Notes: a model not told the origin generated them from the letters alone. A stretch of 64,000 nt of DNA from Chloroflexi bacterium 54-19 (GCA_001898225.1 MKTJ01000077.1:181270-245269), one strand, 5' to 3'; positions 34,291 through 42,977 are shown, counted from the stretch's first letter. Made by a program: numbers and translations.

Positions 34291-35287
34291 CAACCTGCTT
34301 TTCCTGCTTGCAATAATCTTTGTCGCCGTCACTTTCGACTACATCAATGGTTTTCACGATACTGCCAATGCCATCGCCACCGTCGTCTCGACGCGGGTTC
34401 TCTCGCCCCTGGCGGCGGTAGCCATGGCCGCTTTTTTCAACTTTATCGGCGCGTTCACCGGCACCCAGGTCGCCAAGACGGTCGGTGCGGATATAGTAGA
34501 CCCCTCCAACAGCAACCAGACCATCGTAATATGTTCTTTACTGGCGGCGATAATCTGGAACCTGATTACCTGGTGGCTTGGCCTGCCCAGTAGCAGCAGC
34601 CACGCCCTGATTGGCGGCTTGATTGGGGCCGGAATTTCCGGCAACGGGTTCAGGCTTGACGTAATCAAGGGCGACGGGGTCTTAAAAGTATTAATCGGCT
34701 TGATCGGTTCGCCGATTTTTGGCTTTTTAATCGGCTATGTTGTGATGGTCCTTTTGAACTGGCTGTTGATTAAAGCGACCCCTCACTTTGTCAACACCTG
34801 GTTTCGCCGGTTACAGCTCTTTTCGGCGGCTTTTATGGCCTTCAGTCACGGCGGTAACGATGCTCAGAAGACGATGGGTATCATCACGCTGGCGATTTTG
34901 ACCTACGAGGGCCGTCCCGGAAGCACTTTCCAGGTGCCTATCTGGGTCATTTTGCTGGCAGCGTCCGCGATGGCTGCCGGGACCGCTTCGGGCGGCTGGC
35001 GGATAATCAGGACGATGGGCAGTAAAATTGTGGACCTCAAGCCGGTGAACGGCTTTGCCGCCGAGACCAGTGCCGCGACAGTCATCGAAACCGCCTCCCG
35101 GCTCGGCTTCCCGGTAAGCACCACTCACGTTATCAGCACCGCTATCGTGGGGGTCGGAGCCAGTCATCGCCTGAGCGCGGTCCGGTGGAGTACGGTCGGC
35201 AACATCGTCAAAGCCTGGGTCTTTACCATCCCGGTTTGTATTATGCTGGGTATCGTTATCGAGTCAGTTTTTTCGTTTTTCTTCTAA
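34283..35287 (+). CDS. pit: PiT-family inorganic phosphate transporter
   Basis: I choose ATG 34283, which overlaps the stop of the DUF47 gene. The protein of 334 residues has about nine to ten spans and both halves of the PiT inverted repeat: FDYINGFHDTANAIATVVST near the N-terminus and SHGGNDAQKTMGIITLAI in the second half, each with the conserved Asn-Asp or His-Asp-x-x-Asn core. It imports phosphate (often as a metal-phosphate complex) with protons or sodium. The frame is open further upstream to 34259, but that would extend only into the previous gene. Confidence 0.93.
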   Translation: MDSNLLFLLAIIFVAVTFDYINGFHDTANAIATVVSTRVLSPLAAVAMAAFFNFIGAFTGTQVAKTVGADIVDPSNSNQTIVICSLLAAIIWNLITWWLGLPSSSSHALIGGLIGAGISGNGFRLDVIKGDGVLKVLIGLIGSPIFGFLIGYVVMVLLNWLLIKATPHFVNTWFRRLQLFSAAFMAFSHGGNDAQKTMGIITLAILTYEGRPGSTFQVPIWVILLAASAMAAGTASGGWRIIRTMGSKIVDLKPVNGFAAETSAATVIETASRLGFPVSTTHVISTAIVGVGASHRLSAVRWSTVGNIVKAWVFTIPVCIMLGIVIESVFSFFF

Positions 35288-35302
35288 AGCAGTTGCCGTA
35301 AA

Positions 35303-35350
35303 GGAAACGAAACAACAGCTATCGTAAAACGAAACAACGTATAACGTGAA
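35303..35350. repeat. Dispersed AACGTT/GTTTCG repeat, copy D
   Basis: GGAAACGAAACAAC and AAAACGAAACAACG occur in tandem, followed by TATAACGTGAATTG. A related TTTAACGTTTAACGTGAC lies at 35444-35463, directly before the YmdB-like gene. Confidence 0.6.
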
Positions 35351-35468
35351 TTGAATCTATATGGCATCAGATTGACCGGACAAATCCTATTTTCAATATT
35401 GCCCGGTCCGGGTTACTACCTTAAAATACGCTCAAGGTTGTTTAATTTAACGTTTAACGTGACTTTTT

Positions 35469-36344
35469 ATGACTATCAATGTTTTGATGACCGGCGATGT
35501 GGTCGGAGCCAGCGGGCGACAGGCCGTCAAACGTCTCCTGCCGGGGTTGCGCCAGGAATATAAGCTCGATTTAGTGGTCGTAAACGCTGAAAACGCGGAC
35601 GGCCTTGGTCTTTATATTTCCTCGGCTACCGACTTGCTGGCCCACGGGGCCGATATTCTGACCCTTGGTGACCATATCTACGACAAAATCGAAATTTACG
35701 AGTACCTGGCCCAGGCCCCTAAAATAGTCCGCCCTCTCAACTTTAATACCCGCACTCCCGGTCTCGACCGCGTTATGATGACTATCGGTCAGACCAGGGT
35801 TATGGTAGTGTCGGTCCTCGGCCTGTTCAAGTTAAATATCTATAGCGCGACCTCACCTTTTACCGCGCTCGACCAGCTTTTGAGCGAATTGGAAACGTTT
35901 CCCGACGAAAAGCAGCCGCATATCATCCTGGTAGATTTCCACGCCGAGGACATCCGGGAAAAACACGCCCTGGCCTGGCACCTGGATGGCCGGGTTGGCG
36001 CGGTGGTCGGCACGCATACCCACGTGCCCACCCTCGACACCCGGATTCTGCCGGGCGGCACCGGCAAGGTCACCGATATTGGCATGTGCGGCCCTCGCGA
36101 TAGCAGCCTGGGCATGAAGCTCGAAGCCGCCTTAACCCGGTTCGTAGATGGTATGCCCTCGATGTACGCGGTCGCCAGCGGCCCGGTCCAGTTTAACAGC
36201 GTATTTCTGCAACTGGACGAGACCAGCGGGCATTGCCTGCGTATCGAGCGGGTGGACCGGGTAGTTGATTTTTCCACGCCTGAACCACCTGAACCGCCTT
36301 CCGGTCCGCCTACTTCCAGCCTCAACTCCAAAGACTTAACCTAA
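35469..36344 (+). CDS. YmdB-like (TIGR00282) metallophosphoesterase
   Basis: This 291-residue protein follows the YmdB fold from end to end: MTGDVVGASGR (Asp10), VVVNAENADG (Glu41, Asn42), ITLGDH-equivalent DILTLGDHIYD (Asp68, His69), VDFHAEDIREKHALAWHLDG, and VVGTHTHVPTLDTRIL followed by TDIGMCGP. Family enzymes hold two iron ions and hydrolyse cyclic nucleotides such as 2',3'-cAMP; in Bacillus YmdB influences biofilm and stress responses. The family normally has Asn in the GNH position, where this protein has Asp68. The C-terminal 25 residues are Pro-rich and probably flexible. No ribosome binding site is obvious. Confidence 0.88.
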   Translation: MTINVLMTGDVVGASGRQAVKRLLPGLRQEYKLDLVVVNAENADGLGLYISSATDLLAHGADILTLGDHIYDKIEIYEYLAQAPKIVRPLNFNTRTPGLDRVMMTIGQTRVMVVSVLGLFKLNIYSATSPFTALDQLLSELETFPDEKQPHIILVDFHAEDIREKHALAWHLDGRVGAVVGTHTHVPTLDTRILPGGTGKVTDIGMCGPRDSSLGMKLEAALTRFVDGMPSMYAVASGPVQFNSVFLQLDETSGHCLRIERVDRVVDFSTPEPPEPPSGPPTSSLNSKDLT

Positions 36345-36348
36345 AATT

Positions 36349-36394
36349 CACGTTAAATGTTAAACGAAACAACGTTCACCCTAAAGGGTGCGTG
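36349..36394. repeat. Dispersed AACGTT/GTTTCG repeat, copy E
   Basis: CGTTAAATGTTAAACGAAAC then AACGTTCACCCTAAAGGGTG: copy A in reverse orientation, with the CCCTAAAGGG mini-palindrome. Confidence 0.7.
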
Positions 36395-36428
36395 GAAGCA
36401 TTGATGAAAGGTCAGTTGCAAAGTCCGA

Positions 36429-36550
36429 AGAATTTGTCATGCCGTTCTGACTGTGCCAACGCCAACGGCGCTGCCCACCGGGAACCCGACGGGCTAGATG
36501 CCTCGACAAAGCTCGGAATTACAAGATGAAGGCTTAGAATGACAAATTCT
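36429..36550. repeat. MITE-like element with 12-base inverted ends
   Basis: AGAATTTGTCAT (36429-36440) and ATGACAAATTCT (36539-36550) are perfect inverted ends of a 122-base GC-richer segment with internal inverted words (GCCC...GGGC). No frame and no clear target duplication. After it, 36588-36630 holds short tandem-like words (AAAACTGAACACTGAAAAC). The rest of the 425-base spacer before the LysR gene shows no gene. Confidence 0.5.
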
Positions 36551-36769
36551 CGTACGTGCCGCTGCTTACTAAAGCATTTTATCTATTGAAAACTAAAAAC
36601 TGAACACTGAAAACTAAAAACTAAAGACTGGCTTCTGACCACTTTTAAGTTCTGTTATAATCCCTATTGATAAAACCCGCGCCAGATATTACAATAATTT
36701 ATACTAACTACGGAGCAAGCGTAGTAGTGAATACATGGGTTAACCCTGGAATCAGGAGAAAAGTTAAAA

Positions 36770-37702
36770 ATGGAAATCGGCCAATTACGTGCCTTCGTCG
36801 TCGCAGCGCGTGAAAAAAGCTTTACCAGGGCCGCAGAAGCCCTTTACGTCACTCAGCCTTCGGTGACGGCCCGTATTCAAACACTTGAAGTTGAAATGAA
36901 AACGCCCCTGTTCTTACGCAAAGGCCGCACCATCGAACTGACCGAAAGCGGCAAAGTCTTTCTGCCTTTCGCCGAACGGGCGCTCTCCGTCCTGGACGAA
37001 GGCGAGCAGGCTGTGCGGAATGTCCGTGACGGTACGGCGGGACGCCTTTCCATTGCCGCTATTCAAACTATCTGTCTCTTTTTGATTGCGCCGGTCCTCG
37101 ACCAGTATCACCGGGTCAATCCCAGCGTCGAAATCAATTTGCAGCAAGGCGCTTCAACCCAGATTATCGAAATGCTGCTGGATGACGTGGTACAAATGGG
37201 GGTTGTAATCGGCCCGGTCATTCACCCCCAGATTAAAACGATTGCCAGCTTCCACGATGAAATGATTGTGGTCGCTTCTCCCGAACATCACCTGGCCCGT
37301 ACCGACCGGGGCGGCCCCCGCCCTATCTCGCCGGACGACCTGGCCGGGGAAGAATTCATCATGGCCCGTTGGGGCTCCTCTTTCGATACCTTTATGAGCC
37401 GGATAAGCGACGTAGCCCGCCAGCCGCGCATCTCGATGGCTATTGAAATTACCGAGACAACCAAAGCCCTGGTGAAAATGAATGATGGGCTGGCCGCCCT
37501 GCCCCGCTTCGCCGTTTTGAACGATTTGCATAGTGGGGCCCTGGTCGAAATCCCCATCGCCAACTGGGAGCCGGTCAATATCCAGATTGTCATGGTCCAC
37601 CGCCGGGACCGCGAAATGGGGCTGGCTGCCCAGAAATTTGCCGATTTGTGGCAAAGTTCCAACGCCCTTTTTAGCCCGAATAGAATGAACCTATTATCTT
37701 AA
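36770..37702 (+). CDS. LysR-family transcriptional regulator
   Basis: Residues 1-60 are the winged helix (MEIGQLRAFVVAAREKSFTR, AAEALYVTQPSVTARIQTLE), followed by the linker helix to about 90 and a periplasmic-binding-like effector domain (GRLSIAAIQTICLFLIAPVL; VVIGPVIHPQIKTIAS; GLAALPRFAVLNDL). The 310-residue length is normal. CAGGAGAAAAG precedes the ATG. LysR regulators often control a divergent neighbour; here the flanking genes are parallel, so the target is not evident. Isocitrate dehydrogenase lies downstream but behind a strong terminator. Confidence 0.92.
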   Translation: MEIGQLRAFVVAAREKSFTRAAEALYVTQPSVTARIQTLEVEMKTPLFLRKGRTIELTESGKVFLPFAERALSVLDEGEQAVRNVRDGTAGRLSIAAIQTICLFLIAPVLDQYHRVNPSVEINLQQGASTQIIEMLLDDVVQMGVVIGPVIHPQIKTIASFHDEMIVVASPEHHLARTDRGGPRPISPDDLAGEEFIMARWGSSFDTFMSRISDVARQPRISMAIEITETTKALVKMNDGLAALPRFAVLNDLHSGALVEIPIANWEPVNIQIVMVHRRDREMGLAAQKFADLWQSSNALFSPNRMNLLS

Positions 37703-37725
37703 TTGGGCGGGCCAATTTGAATCTC

Positions 37726-37769
37726 GCCCGGTTGAGTGCTATGCTAAAGCGGACTCACCGGGCTTTTTT
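37726..37769 (+). terminator. Terminator after the LysR gene
   Basis: GCCCGGTTGAGT pairs with ACTCACCGGGC and is followed by TTTTTTG. Confidence 0.85.
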
Positions 37770-37847
37770 GATTTTACTCAGCTTCCCGGTAATAACGATT
37801 GTGATGAAAATGATGACCTCTCAAAGATGAGGAAAGGAGCCGCCTTA

Positions 37848-38936
37848 ATGGCTTACGATGTAACTCTGATTCCCGGTGACGGGACCGGCCCGGAAATTGC
37901 CGAGGCTACTCGCCGGGTGTTGGATGCTACCGGTGTCCAATTTAACTGGGACGTGCAGCACGCCGGTATTGACGAAATGGAACGCAGCGGCGAAGTGTTG
38001 CCTAAAGCGACGCTCGATTCGGTCCGCCGGACCAAACTCGGTATCAAAGGCCCTATCACCACTCCTATCGGCAAGGGTTTCCGCAGCGTAAACGTGGCAT
38101 TGCGCAAGGAACTGGAACTCTATGCCTGCTTGCGCCCCTGCAAAAAGTTCCAGGGTGTGCGCTCTCGCTTCGACAAAGTGGACCTGGTTATTGTCCGCGA
38201 AAACATGGAAGACCTTTACGCCGGTATCGAGTTCAAACGCGGCACCCCCGAACAGGCCGAATTGATTGCCGACATCGAAAAGCTCAACGGCGCGAAAATC
38301 CGCAGCGATAGCGGTATCACCATCAAGCCGATTAGCGAATTCGGCAGCCGCCGGATTGTAAAGTTCGCCTTCGAATACGCCCGCGCCAACAAGCGCCGCA
38401 AAGTCAGCGCTGTCCACAAGGCCAACATCCAGAAATTCTCGGACGGTCTTTTCCTGGAAGTGGCCCAGGACGTGGCGAAGGAATACCCGGACATCGAATT
38501 CAATGACGTAATCGTGGACAACATGTGCATGCAGCTCGTCCAGAAGCCGGAAGATTACGATGTGCTGGTGCTGCCGAACCTCTATGGCGACATCCTGAGC
38601 GACCTCGGCGCCGGTCTGATTGGTGGTCTCGGTATGGCTCCCGGTGGCAACATCGGTGAAGGCATTGCTGTTTTCGAGCCGACCCACGGGTCCGCGCCCA
38701 AGTACGCCGGTAAGAATCGGATTAACCCCCTCGGTATGATTCTTTCGGGCGTGATGATGCTGCGCTACCTGAACGAGTTCGAAGCTGCCGACAAACTCGA
38801 AAACGCCATCCAGGCCGTTATCTCGGAAGGCAAGTATGTGACCTACGACATGAAACAGGACCGCAACGACCCGACCGCCGTCGGCACCCAGGAAGAAGCG
38901 GACGCCATCATTCGCAAGATGAACGGCGAAGAATAA
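37848..38936 (+). CDS. NAD-type isocitrate dehydrogenase
   Basis: ATG 37848 is chosen because GGAAAGGAGC lies 8 bases upstream; the in-frame ATG at 37827 sits before this site. The 362-residue protein belongs to the beta-decarboxylating dehydrogenases: VTLIPGDGTGPEI, RSVNVALRKELELYACLRP, VIVRENMEDLYAGIEF, VIVDNMCMQLV and NLYGDILSDLGAGLIGGLGM. The S-x-N-V-x-L-R loop (Ser80, Asn82) is the isocitrate-binding type, which argues against isopropylmalate dehydrogenase. HGSAPKYAGKNRINPLGM is the cofactor region and looks like the NAD form. It converts isocitrate to 2-oxoglutarate in the TCA cycle. Homoisocitrate dehydrogenase remains a less likely alternative. It is a single-gene unit with its own terminator. 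Confidence 0.88.
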   Translation: MAYDVTLIPGDGTGPEIAEATRRVLDATGVQFNWDVQHAGIDEMERSGEVLPKATLDSVRRTKLGIKGPITTPIGKGFRSVNVALRKELELYACLRPCKKFQGVRSRFDKVDLVIVRENMEDLYAGIEFKRGTPEQAELIADIEKLNGAKIRSDSGITIKPISEFGSRRIVKFAFEYARANKRRKVSAVHKANIQKFSDGLFLEVAQDVAKEYPDIEFNDVIVDNMCMQLVQKPEDYDVLVLPNLYGDILSDLGAGLIGGLGMAPGGNIGEGIAVFEPTHGSAPKYAGKNRINPLGMILSGVMMLRYLNEFEAADKLENAIQAVISEGKYVTYDMKQDRNDPTAVGTQEEADAIIRKMNGEE

Positions 38937-38977
38937 TTTCTGACCGGTTTGACCTTTTTAGTATTCTTTTATGAAAT

Positions 38978-39008
38978 AAAACCGGGGGCGTTTTCGCTCC
39001 CGGTTTTT
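38978..39008 (+). terminator. Terminator after isocitrate dehydrogenase
   Basis: AAAACCGGGGGCG pairs with CGCTCCCGGTTTT (one mismatch) around a TTTT loop and continues into TTTTT. Confidence 0.85.
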
Positions 39009-39203
39009 AATTACAATTTTAATTGCGAGTCTATTTTTTTCGTGTAAACGAGTTACCACGCAAAGCCCTGTTAATGGCCGTGTTAAAAGGGATTTTTATA
39101 ATCCTTTAAAGTTTGTTAAAACCTGTTATTGTGTTGTTAAATCTGGGGACCACTAAATATAGGTGTTTTTTATTGCTTTTTCGTTACAGAGGCGAAAAAA
39201 CTA

Positions 39204-39232
39204 TTGCTTTATCGCAAGGTAAATGCTACAAT
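39204..39232 (+). promoter_or_regulatory. Promoter of the nuclease-like/hpt operon
   Basis: TTGCTT (39204-39209), 17 bases, TACAAT (39227-39232). It sits 80 bases before the first ATG. The remainder of the 374-base spacer is AT-rich without any gene. Confidence 0.6.
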
Positions 39233-39310
39233 ATTTCCAGGTATAAACTTGTCATAACATGGAGTGTACCTTTGAATTATTGCCCTACTCGCCTGGGAGG
39301 ATTGCCCTAA

Positions 39311-39820
39311 ATGAGCCTCACCATGCTACCGCCCATAATCAAAACGCCTGACATTCGCCCGGTCAGGAAGCCCGTGGCCCGGATATGTAAGGTCCGCCCG
39401 CTAGGCAGTCTCAACCGGACGCGGGAGTTGCGCAACAAGCAGTGGCGCGCCAATCCCTACAAGTTTGTCCGGTTCGCTCACCCGGTTGAGGCCGAGTTCG
39501 CCAGGGTTCTCACTTACTATCGCGTTCGCTGGCTCTACGAACCGCACCAATTCCCGCTTGATTGGCACCCCGATGGCACTGTCGCCCGCATGTTTTCTCC
39601 CGATTTCTATCTACCAGAATTCAACCTCTACGCCGAGTTAACCACTCAGAAGCAAGCCCTCGTTACCCGCAAAAACGCCAAGCTGCGCCGCTTACGTGAA
39701 CTCTATCCCGATGTCAATATCCGTCTTTTTTATCGCAAGGATTTGCAGCGGGTGCTGGGGCGTTTCGGTATTCCGGTACCTTCACAGACGGTTACCCCGC
39801 CGGGCGGCCTGGCCGTATGA
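39311..39820 (+). CDS. Small PD-(D/E)XK nuclease-like protein of unknown function
   Basis: The 169-residue protein starts at ATG behind GGGAGG. Its first 50 residues are basic and Pro-rich. The core, about residues 55-150, reads HPVEAEFARVLTYYRVRWLY, EPHQFPL, then FSPDFYLPEFNLYAELTTQK and RKNAKLRRLRELYPDVNIRL. The order Glu (helix), Pro-Asp, Glu-x-x-x-Gln-Lys and Lys on successive strands and a helix is what a PD-(D/E)XK nuclease core looks like, with Asp of SPDF and Glu of AELT as metal ligands. I cannot assign a function. Its stop overlaps the ATG of hpt (ATGA), so the two are translationally coupled. Confidence 0.65.
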   Translation: MSLTMLPPIIKTPDIRPVRKPVARICKVRPLGSLNRTRELRNKQWRANPYKFVRFAHPVEAEFARVLTYYRVRWLYEPHQFPLDWHPDGTVARMFSPDFYLPEFNLYAELTTQKQALVTRKNAKLRRLRELYPDVNIRLFYRKDLQRVLGRFGIPVPSQTVTPPGGLAV

Positions 39821-40443
39821 ACGAGCCTTTACCCGTAACGGTCCCGGCAGCGCCGGGCAACCCTGATTATTTTTCACAGGCTCCCCAGATAGCCAGGGTG
39901 CTGTACACCCAGGAAGAAATTTCTGTGCGGGTAAAGGAACTGGGCCGCCAGATTACCGCCGACTATGCCGAAGTCGGGCGCGACCTGGTGGTTTTTGGTA
40001 TCCTCAAGGGGGTTCTGCCTTTTCTGGCCGATTTGCTCCGCTCGATAGATTTGCCCCTGCAAAGCGACGTGATGACTATCGCCGGGTACAAACCCCGCTT
40101 CGGGGAAGAACCGGCCCGCCGCCTGCCGGGGGTCGTCCGCATTACCAAAGACCTCGATATTTCGGTTTCGGGCCGCCACGTCCTGATTGTGGAAGACATG
40201 ATAGATACCGGGTTGACCTTGAATTTTATCGCTAAAATGGTTCGGATGCGCCAACCGGCCTCCCTGGCGATTGCCACCCTCTTTAACCGCGAGGCTAACC
40301 GCCTGGCCTGGAATTTACCCGTCCGCTACAGCGGTTTTGATGCCCCTGACGACTTCCTCGTCGGTTACGGCCTCGATTACCGCGAACAGTTCCGCAACCT
40401 GCCTTATGTTGGCGTCCTCAAAAAAGAAGTTTACGCCCTTTAA
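39817..40443 (+). CDS. hpt: Hypoxanthine phosphoribosyltransferase
   Basis: This 208-residue protein has the HPRT signatures in order: an N-terminal ISVRVKELGRQITADY, LVVFGILKGVLPFLADLLR, the flexible loop region, the PRPP-binding loop HVLIVEDMIDTGLTLNFI with its two acidic residues, and YSGFDAPDDFLVGYGLDYRE followed by RNLPYVGVL at the purine pocket. It salvages hypoxanthine or guanine with PRPP to IMP or GMP in the cytoplasm. About 20 residues precede the usual start. ATGA overlap with the upstream gene indicates one transcript. Confidence 0.95.
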   Translation: MNEPLPVTVPAAPGNPDYFSQAPQIARVLYTQEEISVRVKELGRQITADYAEVGRDLVVFGILKGVLPFLADLLRSIDLPLQSDVMTIAGYKPRFGEEPARRLPGVVRITKDLDISVSGRHVLIVEDMIDTGLTLNFIAKMVRMRQPASLAIATLFNREANRLAWNLPVRYSGFDAPDDFLVGYGLDYREQFRNLPYVGVLKKEVYAL

Positions 40444-40572
40444 GCCATCCCTCACCCTCAATTGTGATAAAATCCTATGCGTTAAACGTGAGTTTAAAAC
40501 TCTAAAACATTCCTTCATGGAACATATTGGGCGCACGCCGCATTTAATTTATGGATAATGTTTAATTTATGG

Positions 40573-40608
40573 ATTACGTTCAATGTTTACCGTTAAACGT
40601 TCAACGAT
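40573..40608. repeat. Dispersed AACGTT repeat, copy F
   Basis: TTACGTTCAATGTTTACC then GTTAAACGTTCAACG, a shorter copy in the spacer between hpt and the HAD hydrolase gene. Confidence 0.55.
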
Positions 40609-40628
40609 GATTTTTAGAAAGCTAACCC

Positions 40629-41441
40629 GTGACTGAAAGAATTTTTAAACTGTTAGCCCTGGATGTGGATGGCACGCTCGTTACCGATAACCTGGTTATC
40701 ACCGACCCGGTTAAAAAGGCTATCGCGGCGGCCCAGGAGCGCGGCGTGGTCGTCACTCTTGCCACCGGGCGCATGTTCCGCTCGGCGGTGCAATTCGCCA
40801 ATGAACTAAACCTTTCGGCTCCCCTGATTTGTTACCAGGGCGCTATGGTCAAGCACTCCCGGACCGGCGAACTTATCTTCCACCAGCCGGTGCCACTCGA
40901 ACTGGCCCGCGAGTTTATCGAACTGGCCCAAAAGCATAACTACCACGTTAATGCCTACGTGGACGACCATATATATGTGGCCGAAATGAACGAGGAAGCC
41001 AGGTATTATTCGAGCCTGGCCCGTGTCCCTGCCGAGGTGGTCGGCAACCTCCTGAATTTTATCGACCGGCCCGAACGCGCCCCGACTAAACTGGTGATTG
41101 TAACGGACGAAGATAAGACCCTGGGCGTCGTGAATGAGTTCGAGGGCGCTTTTGGTCACGCCCTGTATGTGACCCGCTCTCATGCCCGCTTCACCGAGGC
41201 GGTCCACCCCGAATGTAGCAAGGGGGTCGCGCTGCGGGCCCTGGCGAAATCGCTCGATATTCCGGTCGAACAAACCCTGGCGGTCGGCGACAACCTGAAC
41301 GACCTGCCGATGCTGGAAATGGCCGGGTTTAGCGTGGCGGTCGCCAACGCCAGCCCTGGCGTCAAAGAAAAGGCCGGTTACGTGGCCTCAGGCGCAGTCG
41401 GGGACGGCGTGGTCGAGGCCATTAATAAGTTTATCCTGTAA
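40629..41441 (+). CDS. Cof-type HAD-IIB phosphatase
   Basis: GTG start. The 270-residue protein has motif I LLALDVDGTLV (Asp12 nucleophile, Asp14), motif II VVTLATGRMF, motif III around CSKGVALRALAKSLDI with Lys, and motif IV AVGDNLNDLPMLEMAGFSVA. The C2B cap between motifs II and III marks HAD subfamily IIB. Relatives dephosphorylate sugar phosphates, flavin mononucleotide or other small phosphates; the cap sequence does not settle the substrate. It is cytoplasmic and stands 185 bases after hpt. Confidence 0.92.
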   Translation: MTERIFKLLALDVDGTLVTDNLVITDPVKKAIAAAQERGVVVTLATGRMFRSAVQFANELNLSAPLICYQGAMVKHSRTGELIFHQPVPLELAREFIELAQKHNYHVNAYVDDHIYVAEMNEEARYYSSLARVPAEVVGNLLNFIDRPERAPTKLVIVTDEDKTLGVVNEFEGAFGHALYVTRSHARFTEAVHPECSKGVALRALAKSLDIPVEQTLAVGDNLNDLPMLEMAGFSVAVANASPGVKEKAGYVASGAVGDGVVEAINKFIL

Positions 41442-41620
41442 GAGCCTGCTTGAACCACGCTAGGGAAGCCTTTAACATTTTCAGATTTGTGGTTGGAACG
41501 AGATGACCTTACTTTACGTCCATTAATATAGACCAGGATCAGGCAAGAACCCTAAATGTGTCATACCCTACGGGCACGAGAAATCTTTAGTTCTTTGAGC
41601 AATTCATTCTGAGAGTTAAC

Positions 41621-41983
41621 GTGGGCAAAGGTAAAATTCTCAGCACCTTTTTCGGATTGTTAATAGCAACCTGGGGAATTTACCTGGTTGTTGATACCGA
41701 ACTTAAAGCGCCTTATGCAGGCGCAGTTCCCGGTATGTTTGGGGCACACCTTGGCAAAGTTGAAGGGATTCTTCTAATAATTCTAGGTGTAATTTTTCTT
41801 TTCGCCGGTTTGGTCTTTCCGCGTACTTCTTTCCCAGGTGCTTTTCTGGCTTTAACAACTTTAATTATTGCCATTCTGACAATGGCCGGAATGTCTTTAT
41901 TCTTCTGGTTTTTATTTAGTGTGTTTTTGACAGTTGGGTACTTTGTAATTGTGAGACTGGTAGCAATTACCCGAAAAATATAG
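41621..41983 (+). CDS. Small four-span membrane protein of unknown function
   Basis: GTG start without a strong ribosome binding site. The 120-residue product is almost entirely hydrophobic, with four likely spans at about 5-25 (ILSTFFGLLIATWGIYLVV), 48-67 (GILLIILGVIFLFAGLVF), 70-90 (FPGAFLALTTLIIAILTM) and 92-115 (FWFLFSVFLTVGYFVIVRLV). The loop after span one holds a short Pro/Gly-rich segment. I do not recognise a family. Confidence 0.6.
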   Translation: MGKGKILSTFFGLLIATWGIYLVVDTELKAPYAGAVPGMFGAHLGKVEGILLIILGVIFLFAGLVFPRTSFPGAFLALTTLIIAILTMAGMSLFFWFLFSVFLTVGYFVIVRLVAITRKI

Positions 41984-42002
41984 ATTTAAACCGCCGGTCT
42001 AT

Positions 42003-42977
42003 TTAGTTGGAATGGATCGCGGAAATTTTGAGAGCGCCGCTTACATCGGTGGATACGTCGAGTACCACCGATTTTTGTTCCCCACCGCTAAAGTACATCG
42101 TGGCCTGGTAGCTGTCGCCGGGGCCTTTTACTTTGGTGACATCCACCCGGAGCGGCGGGTTCTGCGCGCCAAGAAGGTTGTTCAAGCTGGTTTTCCCACT
42201 CAGGATGCGGCTGCGTAAATCGGTCGAAAGATAGACCTGGGCTGAACCGCTATCCCGTTTCAGGGTGGCGAAAAATTCGAGGACCAGATTTTTACAGGTT
42301 TCATCCTGGGAGGCATCGGCGGATGGTTGGAGGGCCAGGGGAATACTGGCTCCAATCTGGTTATCCGGGGTAGTGACCAGGAATTCGACTTTACCGGGGG
42401 TCAGGAGGGTGGTTTTGGTGGGATTCTCCAGGGTCAGGGTAGTTGTAAAAGCGCCGGTCGCGTCGGTCACGACCGAGGCATAGACAGTGTCCATTCCCAG
42501 GCCGGGCGAGGCCACCCGGATATTGAGGCGGGTGTTAGCCGGGTAGCCGGTGCCGCTAATTTCGACGCTCTGGCCTACCTGGATGATACCCGGCGAAAGC
42601 GAAAGGGCAGGCCGTTCGGATGGGGCCGGGGTAGCATAGTCTGATTCGGGGGCGGTGGTGTTACCGGCAACCAATCCAGATTGGTCGGTTACAGGCCGGT
42701 TATCGGCAAAGGACGGTTGGATGGTGCTAGCGGCGGCGGTGGTGGCTAAAGGCGCCGGGGCCATCGCCGGCACGTTCCGGGTGGCGGCGGGTGGGACGTT
42801 TGCGGTGGTAGAGTTCGGAACGACCGTGGCCGGTTTGCGGTCGGAACAGGCGGTCAGAAGGATGAAAAGCGATAAAAGCATGACCGAAAGGGAAAAGTAG
42901 GTCAGGACCGGGCCGTTGAAGGGTTTAACCGGAAGCTTTTTAAGATTTAATACCGTAAAGAATTTCATCTGTACCAT
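42003..42977 (-). CDS. Surface lipoprotein with Ig-like (IPT-type) domain
   Basis: This 324-residue protein has a long signal sequence ending in the lipobox LLTAC (Cys44), so it is probably anchored to the outer face of the membrane. A Thr/Ala/Pro-rich linker follows to about residue 125. Residues of about 125-215 resemble an Ig-like domain (LSLSPGIIQVGQSVEISGTG, then TRLNIRVASPGLGMDTVY). The C-terminal 110 residues (CKNLVLEFFATLKRDSGSAQ and on) look like a small NTF2-type or similar domain with one Cys. The function is unknown. ATG 42977 is used; the second ATG at codon 4 is just as possible. Confidence 0.75.
   Translation of the reverse strand: MVQMKFFTVLNLKKLPVKPFNGPVLTYFSLSVMLLSLFILLTACSDRKPATVVPNSTTANVPPAATRNVPAMAPAPLATTAAASTIQPSFADNRPVTDQSGLVAGNTTAPESDYATPAPSERPALSLSPGIIQVGQSVEISGTGYPANTRLNIRVASPGLGMDTVYASVVTDATGAFTTTLTLENPTKTTLLTPGKVEFLVTTPDNQIGASIPLALQPSADASQDETCKNLVLEFFATLKRDSGSAQVYLSTDLRSRILSGKTSLNNLLGAQNPPLRVDVTKVKGPGDSYQATMYFSGGEQKSVVLDVSTDVSGALKISAIHSN

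Noticed and set aside
36588..36630. Possible CRISPR-like short repeats (AAAACTGAACACTG words)
   Set aside because: The units are 7-14 bases, irregular and without spacers; this is simple-sequence repetition.
37845..38687. 280-aa minus-strand frame across isocitrate dehydrogenase
   Set aside because: The plus-strand frame is a clear conserved enzyme; the antisense frame arises from its codon pattern.
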